Positions 18,086-26,545 of a DNA stretch of 64,000 nt are shown one piece after another. The notes under the pieces are model-generated. The model ran no database searches. It was not told the origin of the DNA and worked only from the letters and a program-made list of their open reading frames with translations. Every line of letters begins with the position of its first letter. Within the stretch, counting starts at the first letter, position 1. A program made the translations under genes and the position numbers. Source of the stretch: Mycobacterium kyorinense (lineage in GTDB: Bacteria > Actinomycetota > Actinomycetes > Mycobacteriales > Mycobacteriaceae); contig NZ_LQPE01000153.1 in assembly GCF_002101735.1 (NCBI RefSeq), positions 1-64,000 on the forward strand, written 5' to 3'.

Positions 18086-18816
18086 TGGCCGAACCCCTTG
18101 ACCCGCAGCAGAATTGCTCCGCATTCCGGGCAGCGCAGCACGTCGTCGTCGGCGGCCGTCGCGATCCGGGAAAGCTCGCCGCGGTCGATCTCGAGCCGGC
18201 AGGCGCCGCAGCGGCGGCCCTGCAGCGGCCCGGCCCCCGGGCCCCCGCGAGCGCGCTGCCGTTCGTACAGCGCGACCAGCTCGGGGTCCAGGGCCGCGGT
18301 CAGTTCGTCGCGCCGCGTCGAGCGCTGCTGGCGGGTCTGGTCGATTTCGGCGAGCGCGTTGTCGAGAGCCTGCTGCGCGGCACTCAATTCGGCCTGCAAG
18401 CCGTCGATCGCCGCCAGTTCAGCATCCTGTCGGGCCTGCAACTCCTCGCGGCGCTCCATGACCTCCAGCAACGAATCCTCCAGGCTGGACTGGCGCCGCT
18501 GCAGCGTTTCCAGCTCGTGCTGCAGTTCGGACAGTTGCTTGGCATCGGCCACCGACTGCAGCAGCGCGCGGTCGCGGTCTTCGCGCTGGCGCACGGCGTC
18601 GATCTCGGATTCGAATCGCGCGACTTGGGCGTCCAAGTCCTCCAGCGCGATTCGCAGCGCCACCAGCCGGTCGTTGGCCGCGCCGTAGTCGGCCTGTATC
18701 CGCTCGTAGTCCTGCTGTTCGGGCAGATGGCCGGCCCGATGTGTCAGACGAGCCAGCTCGGCGTCCAGCTCGGCCAACTCGAGCAGCGAACGCTGTTGGG
18801 CTACTGCGGCTTTCAC
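18082..18816 (-). CDS. Coiled-coil zinc-ribbon protein (Rv2229c-type)
   Basis: 244 residues from GTG 18816. The first 180 residues are long, charged heptad-rich helices predicted to form a coiled coil. The last 50 carry a zinc ribbon with CGACRLEI and CPECGAILL. Members of this family are thought to bind nucleic acid or act as adaptors; no enzymatic motif is seen. Both ends overlap neighbours by 4 bp as GTGA, so its translation is tied to the Nif3-like and RNase H-phosphatase genes. Confidence 0.88.
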   Translation of the reverse strand: MKAAVAQQRSLLELAELDAELARLTHRAGHLPEQQDYERIQADYGAANDRLVALRIALEDLDAQVARFESEIDAVRQREDRDRALLQSVADAKQLSELQHELETLQRRQSSLEDSLLEVMERREELQARQDAELAAIDGLQAELSAAQQALDNALAEIDQTRQQRSTRRDELTAALDPELVALYERQRARGGPGAGPLQGRRCGACRLEIDRGELSRIATAADDDVLRCPECGAILLRVKGFGQ

Positions 18817-19952
18817 GTGTGTTGGCCTCCGGCGATGTTGTCGACGTTCCAGGGATCGGTACGGACGGGGCACACCCACACCGGTAGCGCGTTGTCGAAA
18901 GCGGACCGCAATACCTCGGCGGCCTGGTCGCACCACGGGTATTCGCTGGCCCAGTGTGCGACGTCGATCAGTGCCACCTCGGACACGCGGCGGTGTTCGT
19001 CGGCCGGGTGGTGGCGCAGGTCGGCGGTGACATAGGCCTGCACCCCGGCCGCCGCCACGGCGTCCAGCAACGAGTCGCCGGCACCGCCGCAGACCGCGAC
19101 CCGCGACACCGGCATATCGGGATCACCGGCGGCGCGCACTCCCCACGACGTCTTCGCCAGGCCCGCATTCACGCGGGAGACGAAGGCGCGCAACGGTTCC
19201 GGCGCAGGCAGCGTGCCGATGCGGCCCAACCCGACGTCGGTGGGTGTCGCGGCCAGCGCCACGATGTCGAACGCCGGTTCCTCGTAGGGATGGGCGGCGC
19301 GCATCGCGGCCAGCACCTCGCGGCGTGCCCGGGCCGGTGCGACGACCTCCACCCGGTCCTCGACCACCCGCTCGACGGCGCCCACGCTGCCGATGGCGGG
19401 CGTTGCCGCGTCGCCCGGCAAGAATTGGCCGGTGCCGGTGACGCTCCAACTGCATTGCGAATACTCGCCGATGACGCCGGCGCCCGCCGCAAAGACCGCG
19501 CCCCGGACCGCGTCCGCGTTTTCCGGCGGCACGAAGATCACCCACTTGTCCAGGTCGGTGGCCGCGGGCAGCGGTTCCAACACCGCCTCGACGGTCAACC
19601 CGAGCGCCTGCGCCAGCGCGTCGGACACCCCCGGCGACGCCGAGTCGGCATTGGTGTGCGCGGTGAACAGCGAACGGCCTGACCGGATCAGCCGGTGGAT
19701 CAGCGCGCCCTTGGCGGTGCTGGCCGCGACGGTGTCCACGCCGCGCAGCAGCAGCGGATGATGGGCCAGCAGCAGGCCGCCGTCGGGAACTTCGTCGACC
19801 ACATCGGCAGTGGCGTCGACCGCTACCGTCACCGACTCCACGGGATCGTCGGGATCGCCGCACACCAGCCCGACCGAATCCCACGACTGCGCAAGCCGCG
19901 GCGGATAGGCCTCGTCGAGCACGCCGATGACGTCGCCAAGTCGAACGCTCAC
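18813..19952 (-). CDS. Nif3-like (NGG1p-interacting factor 3) dinuclear metal protein
   Basis: 379 residues from GTG 19952, matching the length of Rv2230c. Metal-binding segments are LLAHHPLLLRGVD in the N-terminal half, FTAHTNADSASPGVSDALA, and near the C-terminus TADLRHHPADEHRRVSEVALIDVAHWASEYPW. The middle of the protein has a PII-like insert (WVIFVPPENADAVRGAVF ... AMRAAHPYEEPAFDIV). Members are assigned variously as GTP cyclohydrolase I type 2-like or metal chaperone-like; function is unsettled. Coupled at both ends by GTGA overlaps. Confidence 0.9.
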   Translation of the reverse strand: MSVRLGDVIGVLDEAYPPRLAQSWDSVGLVCGDPDDPVESVTVAVDATADVVDEVPDGGLLLAHHPLLLRGVDTVAASTAKGALIHRLIRSGRSLFTAHTNADSASPGVSDALAQALGLTVEAVLEPLPAATDLDKWVIFVPPENADAVRGAVFAAGAGVIGEYSQCSWSVTGTGQFLPGDAATPAIGSVGAVERVVEDRVEVVAPARARREVLAAMRAAHPYEEPAFDIVALAATPTDVGLGRIGTLPAPEPLRAFVSRVNAGLAKTSWGVRAAGDPDMPVSRVAVCGGAGDSLLDAVAAAGVQAYVTADLRHHPADEHRRVSEVALIDVAHWASEYPWCDQAAEVLRSAFDNALPVWVCPVRTDPWNVDNIAGGQHT

Positions 19953-20980
19953 GGCAACACCTCGGCAAGAGCCTCGACCAGCACCGGCCACTCCGGGCGC
20001 ACCGCTGCCCGCAGGTAGCGCCCGTCCAGCCCGACGAACGTGTCGCAGCGGCGAACAGCAATCCCCTTGGCGTGCAACTGCTTTCGCAGCAGCTCGGCGT
20101 CCGGCACGGTGAACAGCACAAAAGGCGCGCGGCCGTCGACCACTTCGAGCCCCAGCGACGCCAGCCCCGCCACCATCTCTGCGCGCAACGCCCCCAGCCG
20201 CTCGGCGCCCGCCACCGACTCGGCCACCGCGTCGGGCGCGCAACAGGCCGCGATCGCCGCCAACTGGAGGGTGCCCAGCGGCCAGTGCGGCCGCGAAGAG
20301 CCCAGCCGCGCAAGCACATCGGGCGCTCCCAGCACGTAGCCCACCCGCAGCCCGGCCAGCGACCAGTTCTTGGTCAGGCTGCGCAGCACCAGCACGTCGG
20401 GCAGCGAGTCACCGGCCAGCGACTCCGGTTCGCCGGGAACCGAATCGGCGAACGCCTCGTCGACGACCACGATCCGGCCTCGCCGGCGCAGCGCAAGGAC
20501 CTGCTCCCGCGCGTGCAACACCGCGGTCGGGTTCGTCGGGTTGCCCACCACGACCAGATCGGCCTCGTCGGGCACCTGGATCCCGGCCAGCCCGAACGGC
20601 GGGTCGAGCACGACGTGCCGCACCGGGACACCAGCGGCGGCCAGAGTCACCTGCGGTTCGGTGAACGACGGCGCGATGATCGCGGCCAGTCTCGGGCGCA
20701 GGTTGGGCAGCAGCGCGAATCCCTCCGCCGCGCCGGCCAGCAACATCACCTCGTCGGCGGCCCGATGGTGGCGCGCGGCGACGGCCTCAACCGCGGCGCG
20801 CTCGTCGGCAACCGCCGGGTAGCGGGCCAGGTCGGGCAGCCGGACGGCCAGCCGATCGACCAGCCATGCCGGCGGCCGGCTGTCGCGGACGTTGACGGCG
20901 AAATCGAGCATCCCGGGTTCGGCGGCCTGATCGCCGTGGTAGCGCGCCGCCGCAAGCGGGGTTGGGTCCGGACTCGCCAC
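19949..20980 (-). CDS. cobC: PLP-dependent class I/II aminotransferase-fold protein, CobC-like
   Basis: 343 residues from GTG 20980. The PLP lysine lies in LRSLTKNWSLAGLRVGYVLG. Other family segments are NPTNPTAVL and VVVDEAFADSVPGE, typical of histidinol-phosphate aminotransferase-like enzymes. The M. tuberculosis homologue (Rv2231c) is annotated cobC, with a role in making the aminopropanol arm of cobalamin (L-threonine-phosphate decarboxylase). The downstream phosphatase fusion and nearby cobD support a cobalamin link. First gene of the coupled chain and divergent from ptkA, 60 bp away. Confidence 0.87.
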   Translation of the reverse strand: MASPDPTPLAAARYHGDQAAEPGMLDFAVNVRDSRPPAWLVDRLAVRLPDLARYPAVADERAAVEAVAARHHRAADEVMLLAGAAEGFALLPNLRPRLAAIIAPSFTEPQVTLAAAGVPVRHVVLDPPFGLAGIQVPDEADLVVVGNPTNPTAVLHAREQVLALRRRGRIVVVDEAFADSVPGEPESLAGDSLPDVLVLRSLTKNWSLAGLRVGYVLGAPDVLARLGSSRPHWPLGTLQLAAIAACCAPDAVAESVAGAERLGALRAEMVAGLASLGLEVVDGRAPFVLFTVPDAELLRKQLHAKGIAVRRCDTFVGLDGRYLRAAVRPEWPVLVEALAEVLP

Positions 20981-21040
20981 GCTTGAAACACTAACGGTCC
21001 TGCCGACGGTGCAGGTGAGCGCGTCGGAGACAATGGGACT

Positions 21041-21688
21041 GTGCCAGCCAGTCCTCCGCACATGGTGATCTTCGACCTCGACGGGACGCTCACCGATTCC
21101 GCAGCCGGGATCGTGTCCAGCTTCCGCCACGCGCTGCGCCATGTCGGCGCGGCCGTGCCCGACGGCGATCTGGCCGGCCATATTGTCGGCCCGCCGATGC
21201 ACCACACCCTGGCCGCGATGGGGCTCGGCGAGCACACCGACGCTGCGATCGCGGCCTACCGCGCCGACTACACCGCCCGCGGCTGGGCGATGAACAGCGT
21301 GTTCGACGGCATGGTGCCGCTGCTGGCGGACCTGCGCGCCGCCGGTGTGCGGCTGGCGGTGGCCACTTCCAAGGCCGAGCCGACAGCGCGGCGCATCCTG
21401 GCCCACTTCGGGCTCGACGGGCATTTCGAGGTCGTTGCCGGCGCCAGCGTCGACGGCTCACGCAGCAGCAAGGCCGACGTGCTGGCTCATGCGCTGGCTC
21501 AGCTGGCGCCGCTCCCCGAGCGGGTGCTGATGGTCGGCGACCGGGTGCACGACGTCGACGGCGCCGCCGCGCACGGCATCGACGCCGTGGTGGTCGGCTG
21601 GGGCTACGGCCAGGCCGACTTCGCCGACGACGCCGACGTGCAACGCGTCGCGACCGTCGCCGAATTGCGGAGGGCGCTGGGTGTCTGA
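21041..21688 (+). CDS. ptkA: HAD-fold protein tyrosine kinase/phosphatase-like PtkA
   Basis: 215 residues from GTG. HAD motifs are visible: VIFDLDGTLTDS (motif I), VATSKAEP (II), and VGDRVHDVDGAAAHG (IV). The M. tuberculosis homologue is a HAD-fold protein reported to phosphorylate itself and PtpA on tyrosine. This protein lacks the N-terminal extension of the 291-residue Rv2232, so it is nearer a plain HAD hydrolase in length. Its stop overlaps the ptpA start by 8 bp, keeping the kinase-phosphatase pair coupled. Confidence 0.88.
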   Translation: MPASPPHMVIFDLDGTLTDSAAGIVSSFRHALRHVGAAVPDGDLAGHIVGPPMHHTLAAMGLGEHTDAAIAAYRADYTARGWAMNSVFDGMVPLLADLRAAGVRLAVATSKAEPTARRILAHFGLDGHFEVVAGASVDGSRSSKADVLAHALAQLAPLPERVLMVGDRVHDVDGAAAHGIDAVVVGWGYGQADFADDADVQRVATVAELRRALGV

Positions 21689-22175
21689 CCGGCGGCTGCA
21701 CATCACGTTCGTCTGCACCGGCAACATCTGCCGGTCGCCGATGGCGGAAAAGATGTTCGCCCACCAGATCACCCAGCGCGGCCTCGACGACGTCGTGCGG
21801 GTCACCAGTGCGGGTACCGCCGGCTGGCACATCGGCAAGGCCGCCGACGAGCGGACCAACCGCGTGTTGCGCGCCCACGGCTATCCCACCGACCACTGCG
21901 CCGCCCAGGTCGACCTCGACCACCTGAGCGCCGACCTGGTGGTGGCGCTGGCCCGCAACCACGTGTGGCTGTTGCGGCAACTGGGCGTCGACGCGGGCCG
22001 GATCCGCATGCTGCGGTCGTTCGACCCGCGCTCGGGTGCCTATGCCCTCGACGTCGACGACCCCTACTACGGCGACCACGACGACTTCGAGGCGGCGTTC
22101 GTCGCCATCGAGGCGGCTCTGCCCGGCCTGCACAAATGGGTTGACGAGCAACTGGCGCAGAACGGGCAGCGCTGA
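21681..22175 (+). CDS. ptpA: Low-molecular-weight protein tyrosine phosphatase
   Basis: 164 residues from GTG, with a GGAGGG ribosome site inside ptkA. The P-loop CTGNICRS gives nucleophile Cys12 and Arg18, and the general-acid loop is VDDPYYGDHDDF. PtpA of M. tuberculosis is secreted into macrophages and dephosphorylates VPS33B. All catalytic residues are present. The stop shares one base with the SURF1-family start (TGATG). Confidence 0.96.
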   Translation: MSDRRLHITFVCTGNICRSPMAEKMFAHQITQRGLDDVVRVTSAGTAGWHIGKAADERTNRVLRAHGYPTDHCAAQVDLDHLSADLVVALARNHVWLLRQLGVDAGRIRMLRSFDPRSGAYALDVDDPYYGDHDDFEAAFVAIEAALPGLHKWVDEQLAQNGQR

Positions 22176-22984
22176 TGCGACGGCTGGCGTTCCTTGTGCG
22201 ACCGGGATGGCTGGCGCTGGCGGTGGTGGTGATCGCGTTCACCTATCTGTGTTTTTCCGTGCTCGCGCCGTGGCAGCTGGGCAAGAACACCAAGACGTCG
22301 CGGGAGAACAAACAGATCGAGCAGTCGCTGAGCACGGACCCGGTTCCGGTGAAAAGCCTCTTGCCGCAGCAGGATTCGTCGGCGCCGCAGGCGCAGTGGC
22401 GACGGGTGACGGCCAGCGGGCATTACCTGCCGCACGTGCAGGTGCTGGCCCGGCTGCGGGTGGTCGGCGGCGAGCCGGCGTTCGAGGTGCTGGTGCCGTT
22501 CGTCGTCGACGGCGGCCCCACCGTGCTGGTCGACCGCGGCTACGTTCGGCCCGAGCAGGGTTCACGGGTGCCGCCGATTCCACCGCCGCCCGCCGAGACG
22601 GTGAGCATCACCGCGCGGCTGCGCGACTCCGAGCAGCCGGTGCAAGACAAAGAGCCATTCACCAAAGACGGTGTGCAGCAAGTCTATTCGATCGACATCG
22701 GGCAGATCGCACAGTTGACGGGAGTGCCGCTGGCCGGGTCGTATCTGCAGCTGGTGGACAACCAGCCCGGCGGGCTCGGTGTGCTCGGGGTGCCGCATCT
22801 GGACGCCGGGCCGTTCTTGTCGTATGGCATCCAATGGATCTCGTTCGGCATCGCCGCGCCCATCCTGTTGGGCTACTTCGTCTACGCCGAGGTCCGCGCC
22901 CGTCGCGCCGAGAAAGCGGCAGCGAAGTCGGCGCCGAAGACCGTCGAGGAGAAGCTCAGCGACCGCTACGGGCGGCGGCGCTAA
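22175..22984 (+). CDS. SURF1-family membrane protein
   Basis: 269 residues. Topology fits SURF1: a transmembrane helix near residues 12-34, an outside domain, and a second helix near residues 215-238. Family segments include LAPWQLGKN, WRRVTASGHYL, VLVDRGYVRPEQG and YLQLVDNQPG. SURF1 assists cytochrome c oxidase (haem a) assembly. It is translationally coupled to ptpA, and its 3' end overlaps cobD convergently by 29 bp. Confidence 0.9.
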   Translation: MRRLAFLVRPGWLALAVVVIAFTYLCFSVLAPWQLGKNTKTSRENKQIEQSLSTDPVPVKSLLPQQDSSAPQAQWRRVTASGHYLPHVQVLARLRVVGGEPAFEVLVPFVVDGGPTVLVDRGYVRPEQGSRVPPIPPPPAETVSITARLRDSEQPVQDKEPFTKDGVQQVYSIDIGQIAQLTGVPLAGSYLQLVDNQPGGLGVLGVPHLDAGPFLSYGIQWISFGIAAPILLGYFVYAEVRARRAEKAAAKSAPKTVEEKLSDRYGRRR

Positions 22985-23894
22985 CCACCGCCGCGGCCGC
23001 CAGTTGCACGGCCATGGATAGTCGTACCGCGCGGCGCAGGTCGGCCACCGTCGGGGCCGGCCCGTCGCCGAGGGTGGGCCGGATCTGCAGCCCGTACTGG
23101 TAGTGCGTCGGCCCCCCGAGCCGCACACCCAGCGCTCCGGCGAACGCCGCCTCGACGACCCCGGCGTTCGGGCTGGGATGCCGGGCCGCGTCGCGGCGCC
23201 ACACGCTCAGCGCGGCCGAGGGCGAGCCGCCGACGATCGGCGCACACACCGCGACCAGCGTCGCGGTCACCCGCGCTGCCACATAGTTGGCCACGTCGTC
23301 CAATCGTGCGGCGGCCCAGCCGAATCGGGCGTGGCGCGGCGAACGGTGGCCGATCATCGAGTCCAGCGTGTTGATGCCGCGGTACACCAGCACCCCGGGC
23401 ACCCCGCTGATGGCGGCCCACAACAGCGGCGCCACCTGTGCGTCGGAGGTGTTCTCGGCGACCGACTCCACCGCCGCGCGGGCCAGCCCGTCGGCGTCGA
23501 GCAGGTCAGGGTCACGGCCGCACAGCGACGGCAGCAACTCCCGGGCCCCGTCAATGTCGCCACGACCCAACAGCTCCGACATCGCCGATCCGGTGCGCGC
23601 AAGCGACGTGCCGCCCAGCGCGATCCAGGTAGCCGCCCCGGTCACCCCCACGGACCACACCGAACCCCGCCGCGCGGCGAAATGCTGCGCCGTCGCACCA
23701 AAAAGGCCCAGCGCGCCGATCAGCACGCCGACATGCAGCGCGCCCGCAAGCCGAGAATCGCGGTAGGTGAACCGCTCCACCGCCGCGGCTACTGCGCCGA
23801 AGCCCGCGACCGGATGACCGTGCCGCGGGTCGCCGAGCACCAAATCGGCCAGAGAGCCGACCAGCACACCGGTGAGCCGGGTCCGCCCAAACAC
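22956..23894 (-). CDS. cobD: Adenosylcobinamide-phosphate synthase (CobD/CbiB)
   Basis: 312 residues from GTG. Diagnostic are the N-terminal LVGSLADLVLGDPRHGHPVAGFG and the internal ESVAENTSDAQVAPLLWAAISGVPGVLVYRGINTLDSMIGHRSPRHARFG spread over hydrophobic helices. This membrane enzyme attaches aminopropanol (phosphate) to cobyric acid. With cobC and the RNase H-phosphatase it forms a loose cobalamin neighbourhood within 7 kb. No cobalamin riboswitch is evident upstream. Confidence 0.95.
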   Translation of the reverse strand: MFGRTRLTGVLVGSLADLVLGDPRHGHPVAGFGAVAAAVERFTYRDSRLAGALHVGVLIGALGLFGATAQHFAARRGSVWSVGVTGAATWIALGGTSLARTGSAMSELLGRGDIDGARELLPSLCGRDPDLLDADGLARAAVESVAENTSDAQVAPLLWAAISGVPGVLVYRGINTLDSMIGHRSPRHARFGWAAARLDDVANYVAARVTATLVAVCAPIVGGSPSAALSVWRRDAARHPSPNAGVVEAAFAGALGVRLGGPTHYQYGLQIRPTLGDGPAPTVADLRRAVRLSMAVQLAAAAVVSAAARSGR

Positions 23895-23929
23895 CCCGGC
23901 AGCCTCTCACACGTGGTCTACTCGGGTTT

Positions 23930-24736
23930 ATGAAGCGATCCGGTGTCGCCGACCTGCTGAACTCCGCCGCCATGCTGCTGCCCGCCGCGAACGTGATCAT
24001 GCAGCTGTCCTTGCCCGGCGTCGGCTACGGCGTCCTGGAAAGCCCCGTCGACAGCGGCAACGTCTACAAGCATCCGTTCAAGCGGGCCCGCACCACCGGC
24101 ACGTATCTGGCCGTCGCCACCATAGGCACAGAACAAGACCGCGAGCTGATCCGCACCGCGGTCGACACCGCGCATCGGCAGGTGCGCTCCCGGCCGTCAA
24201 GCCCGGTGTCCTACAACGCCTTTGACCCGCGACTGCAGCTGTGGGTGGCCGCGTGCCTGTACCGCTACTTCGTCGACCAGCACGAGTTCTTGCACGGCCC
24301 GCTCGACGACGCCAGCGCCGACGCCGTCTATCAAGACGCCAAGCGGCTGGGCACCACGCTGCAGGTGCGGGAGGGCATGTGGCCCCCGGACCGCGTCGCG
24401 TTCGACGAGTACTGGAAACGCACTCTCGACGAGCTACGCATCGATCCCCCAATGCGCGAGCATCTTCGCGGGGTGGCGTCGATGGCGTTCCTGCCGTGGC
24501 CGATGCGGGTGCTGGGGCGGTTCAACCTGTTCGCGACGACGGGTTTTCTGGCTCCTGAGTTCCGGGCGATGATGCAGCTGGACTGGTCGCAATCCCAGCA
24601 GCGCCGCTTCGAGTGGCTGCTCTTTGCGTTGCGGCTGGCCGACCGGCTGATCCCGCACCGGGTCTGGATATTCGGCTATCGACTTTATCTGTGGGACATG
24701 CGATTCCGTGCGTGGCGCGGCTGGCGAATCGTGTAG
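23930..24736 (+). CDS. DUF2236 / MpaB-family putative haem oxygenase (Rv2237-type)
   Basis: 268 residues. The pattern GYGVLESPVDSGNVYKHPFKRARTTGTYL, then YNAFDPRLQLWVAACLYRYFVDQHEFLHGPL, and MRVLGRFNLFATTGFLAPEFR matches the DUF2236 domain shared with fungal MpaB and latex-clearing protein Lcp. In Lcp the domain binds haem b. I cannot show that the haem ligand is preserved here. It starts 35 bp from the divergent cobD start. Confidence 0.8.
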   Translation: MKRSGVADLLNSAAMLLPAANVIMQLSLPGVGYGVLESPVDSGNVYKHPFKRARTTGTYLAVATIGTEQDRELIRTAVDTAHRQVRSRPSSPVSYNAFDPRLQLWVAACLYRYFVDQHEFLHGPLDDASADAVYQDAKRLGTTLQVREGMWPPDRVAFDEYWKRTLDELRIDPPMREHLRGVASMAFLPWPMRVLGRFNLFATTGFLAPEFRAMMQLDWSQSQQRRFEWLLFALRLADRLIPHRVWIFGYRLYLWDMRFRAWRGWRIV

Positions 24737-24739
24737 TGG

Positions 24740-24883
24740 CTAGCCGAACATCACGAGCAGCACCATGGCGATCATGCACAGCACCGCCGTCCAAAACCAC
24801 GGCTGCAGCAGAATGCGCTCGTTGGTTTCCTCGGTCTGGCGGGGACGGGACGTTGTACGTTCGGGCGTCAACTGTGAAGTCAT
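24740..24883 (-). CDS. Small single-helix membrane protein (Rv2237A position)
   Basis: A 47-residue frame from ATG 24883 to TAG at 24740. The first 25 residues are polar, then FWTAVLCMIAMVLLVMFG forms a C-terminal transmembrane helix, so a tail-anchored topology is likely. Its place between the DUF2236 gene and the VOC gene matches a small gene annotated in M. tuberculosis. Function unknown. The codon choice (GC-rich third positions in polar part) looks coding. Confidence 0.7.
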   Translation of the reverse strand: MTSQLTPERTTSRPRQTEETNERILLQPWFWTAVLCMIAMVLLVMFG

Positions 24884-24987
24884 ACTAACTATCGTGACCG
24901 ATTAGCCGACCTTAGTAAATGTGTTGCTGGCCTCACCCATCTGTGTTTGCGACCCAGATCACACTGTCTGAAAGAGAGGCGAAGTTC

Positions 24988-25383
24988 ATGGCATTCCCGG
25001 CGCTCAACCACGTCGCGGTCACCGTGCGCGACATCGAGGTCAGCGGCCCCTGGTACCGCCAGCTATTCGGCGCCGATCCGGTGCTCGACGAGCACACCGA
25101 CGGCGGCTTCCGGCATCTGGTGTGGATGCTCGACGGAGGCACGCTGTTCGGCGTCCATCAGCATGAGCGGTCGGCTCCTGACGAGCGATTCAGCGAGTTC
25201 CGCGTCGGCCTCGACCATGTCGGCTTCGGCTGCGCCAACCGCGCCGAGCTGGAGACGTGGCTGACGCGGCTGAACGAACTCGGCGTCCACCACGGCGGGA
25301 TCGTGGATGCCGGCTACGGCTCGGGCCTGAGCTTTCGTGACCCCGACGGGATCGCGCTGGAGTTCTTCGCCGGACCGGAATGA
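24988..25383 (+). CDS. VOC (glyoxalase/dioxygenase) superfamily protein
   Basis: 131 residues from ATG 24988, preceded by AGAGAGGCGAAG as a ribosome site; a longer frame from 24919 lacks support. The single VOC module starts NHVAVTVRDIEVSGPWYRQLFG and ends SFRDPDGIALEFF, with LDHVGFGC in the middle. The metal-binding His/Glu positions of the fold are present. Substrate unknown; members range from glyoxalases to antibiotic-binding proteins. Confidence 0.85.
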   Translation: MAFPALNHVAVTVRDIEVSGPWYRQLFGADPVLDEHTDGGFRHLVWMLDGGTLFGVHQHERSAPDERFSEFRVGLDHVGFGCANRAELETWLTRLNELGVHHGGIVDAGYGSGLSFRDPDGIALEFFAGPE

Positions 25384-25393
25384 GCCAGAGGGG

Positions 25394-25465
25394 TGGGCGC
25401 GGACGGGATCGAACCGCCGACCGCTGGTGTGTAAAACCAGAGCTCTACCACTGAGCTACGCGCCC
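25394..25465 (-). tRNA. tRNA-Val (anticodon UAC)
   Basis: On the minus strand the 72-nt cloverleaf begins GGGCGCGTAGCTCAGTGG. The acceptor arms GGGCGCG/CGCGCCC pair, the anticodon stem is CTGGT/ACCAG with loop TTTACAC (anticodon TAC), and the T arm has GGTTCGATCC-like sequence. No CCA is encoded. It lies between the VOC gene and ahpE. Confidence 0.95.
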
Positions 25466-25592
25466 GTGCCGCGACAGGCTACACGGCTGTGCGAGCCGCG
25501 CCCAAACGCCGGCGATACTGCCGAACGTGCGCAGAATCGGGATTGGACGCGGCGTGTCGACCGGGGACACGCACGCTCGGCGAGGAGGCGAC

Positions 25593-26054
25593 TCACGCTT
25601 TCAGTGCTGCGAGTGCGTCGGTCCACAGCCGCTGATCGCGGGTCTCGCCCGGCTGTTTCATCTCCGCGAACCGGATGACCCCCGACCGGTCGATGACGAA
25701 GGTGCCCCGGTTGGAATAGCCGGCGTTCTGGTTGAACACGCCGTAGGCCTGGCTGACCGCGCCGTGCGGCCAGAAGTCCGACAACACCGGGAACAAGAAA
25801 CCGCTTCCGGCGGCCCACACCTTGTGGGTGGGCGGCGGGCCCACCGAGATCGCCAGCGCCACGCTGTCGTCGTTTTCGAAGTCAGGCAAGTGATCCCGCA
25901 ACTGGTCGAGCTCGCCCTGGCAGATGCCGGTGAACGCCAGCGGGAAGAACACCAGCAACACGTTTTTCTCGCCGCGGTAGTCGGACAGGGTGACCGGCTG
26001 CTGGTTCTGGTCGCGCAGGGTGAAATCGGGTGCCTCGGTTCCGACGCTGAGCAT
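25593..26054 (-). CDS. ahpE: One-Cys peroxiredoxin AhpE
   Basis: 153 residues, full length. The peroxidatic cysteine is Cys45 in PLAFTGICQGE (PxxxTxxC). No resolving Cys is present, as in M. tuberculosis AhpE, which reduces peroxides and peroxynitrite and is recycled by mycothiol/mycoredoxin. The start codon overlaps the stop of the upstream DUF3052 gene by one base (TGATG), so the two are probably co-translated. Confidence 0.95.
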   Translation of the reverse strand: MLSVGTEAPDFTLRDQNQQPVTLSDYRGEKNVLLVFFPLAFTGICQGELDQLRDHLPDFENDDSVALAISVGPPPTHKVWAAGSGFLFPVLSDFWPHGAVSQAYGVFNQNAGYSNRGTFVIDRSGVIRFAEMKQPGETRDQRLWTDALAALKA

Positions 26055-26476
26055 CAGCGCCGCCCCGCCCGGGACTTGGGCTGCACCAACCGGCTCGCGC
26101 TCCAGTCACCCAGGCTCACCGACGATGTCGGCATCAGGCCGGCGGTGGGCGCCGACTCCGCGATCTCGGCGGGCAGCACGTGGCCGGGCCGACCGGTTTT
26201 GGGAGTCAGCACCCAGATCACACCGTCGTCGGCCAGCGGGGTGATTGCGTCCATCAAGGTGTCGACCAGATCTCCGTCGCCGTCCCGCCACCACAACAGC
26301 ACGACGTCGACCACCTCGTCGGTGTCTTCGTCGAGCAGTTCGCTGCCGCAGGCTTCCTCGACGTCGGCGCGGATGTCGTCGTCGGTGTCCTCATCCCAGC
26401 CCCACTCCTGGACAACCTGGCCCTTCTGGATGCCCAGTTTGCGGGCGTAGCTCGGGGCGTCGTCCGCCGCGACCAC
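26054..26476 (-). CDS. DUF3052 family protein (Rv2239c-type)
   Basis: 140 residues. An N-terminal YARKLGIQKGQVVQEWGWDEDTDDDIRADVEE segment is followed by a Rossmann-like half with VDVVLLWWRDGDGDLVDTLMDA and DDGVIWVLTPKTGRPGHVLPAEIAESA. The protein is acidic in its first half. DUF3052 proteins are widespread in actinobacteria without an assigned function. Coupling to ahpE hints at a redox-linked role, which is inference only. Confidence 0.85.
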   Translation of the reverse strand: MVAADDAPSYARKLGIQKGQVVQEWGWDEDTDDDIRADVEEACGSELLDEDTDEVVDVVLLWWRDGDGDLVDTLMDAITPLADDGVIWVLTPKTGRPGHVLPAEIAESAPTAGLMPTSSVSLGDWSASRLVQPKSRAGRR

Positions 26477-26545
26477 CGTGCGCCTCCTTAGTCTTGTGCA
26501 TCAACACGCCGTGCGATGCGCACTATCGTCGCACAGCAATCGGCG

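Noticed and set aside
20981..23900. Possible cobalamin riboswitch near cobC or cobD
   Set aside because: The gaps before cobC (60 bp) and cobD (35 bp) are too short and lack a B12-box-like sequence.
24919..24987. N-terminal extension of the VOC protein
   Set aside because: The extension is not VOC-like and a good ribosome site precedes the internal ATG at 24988.
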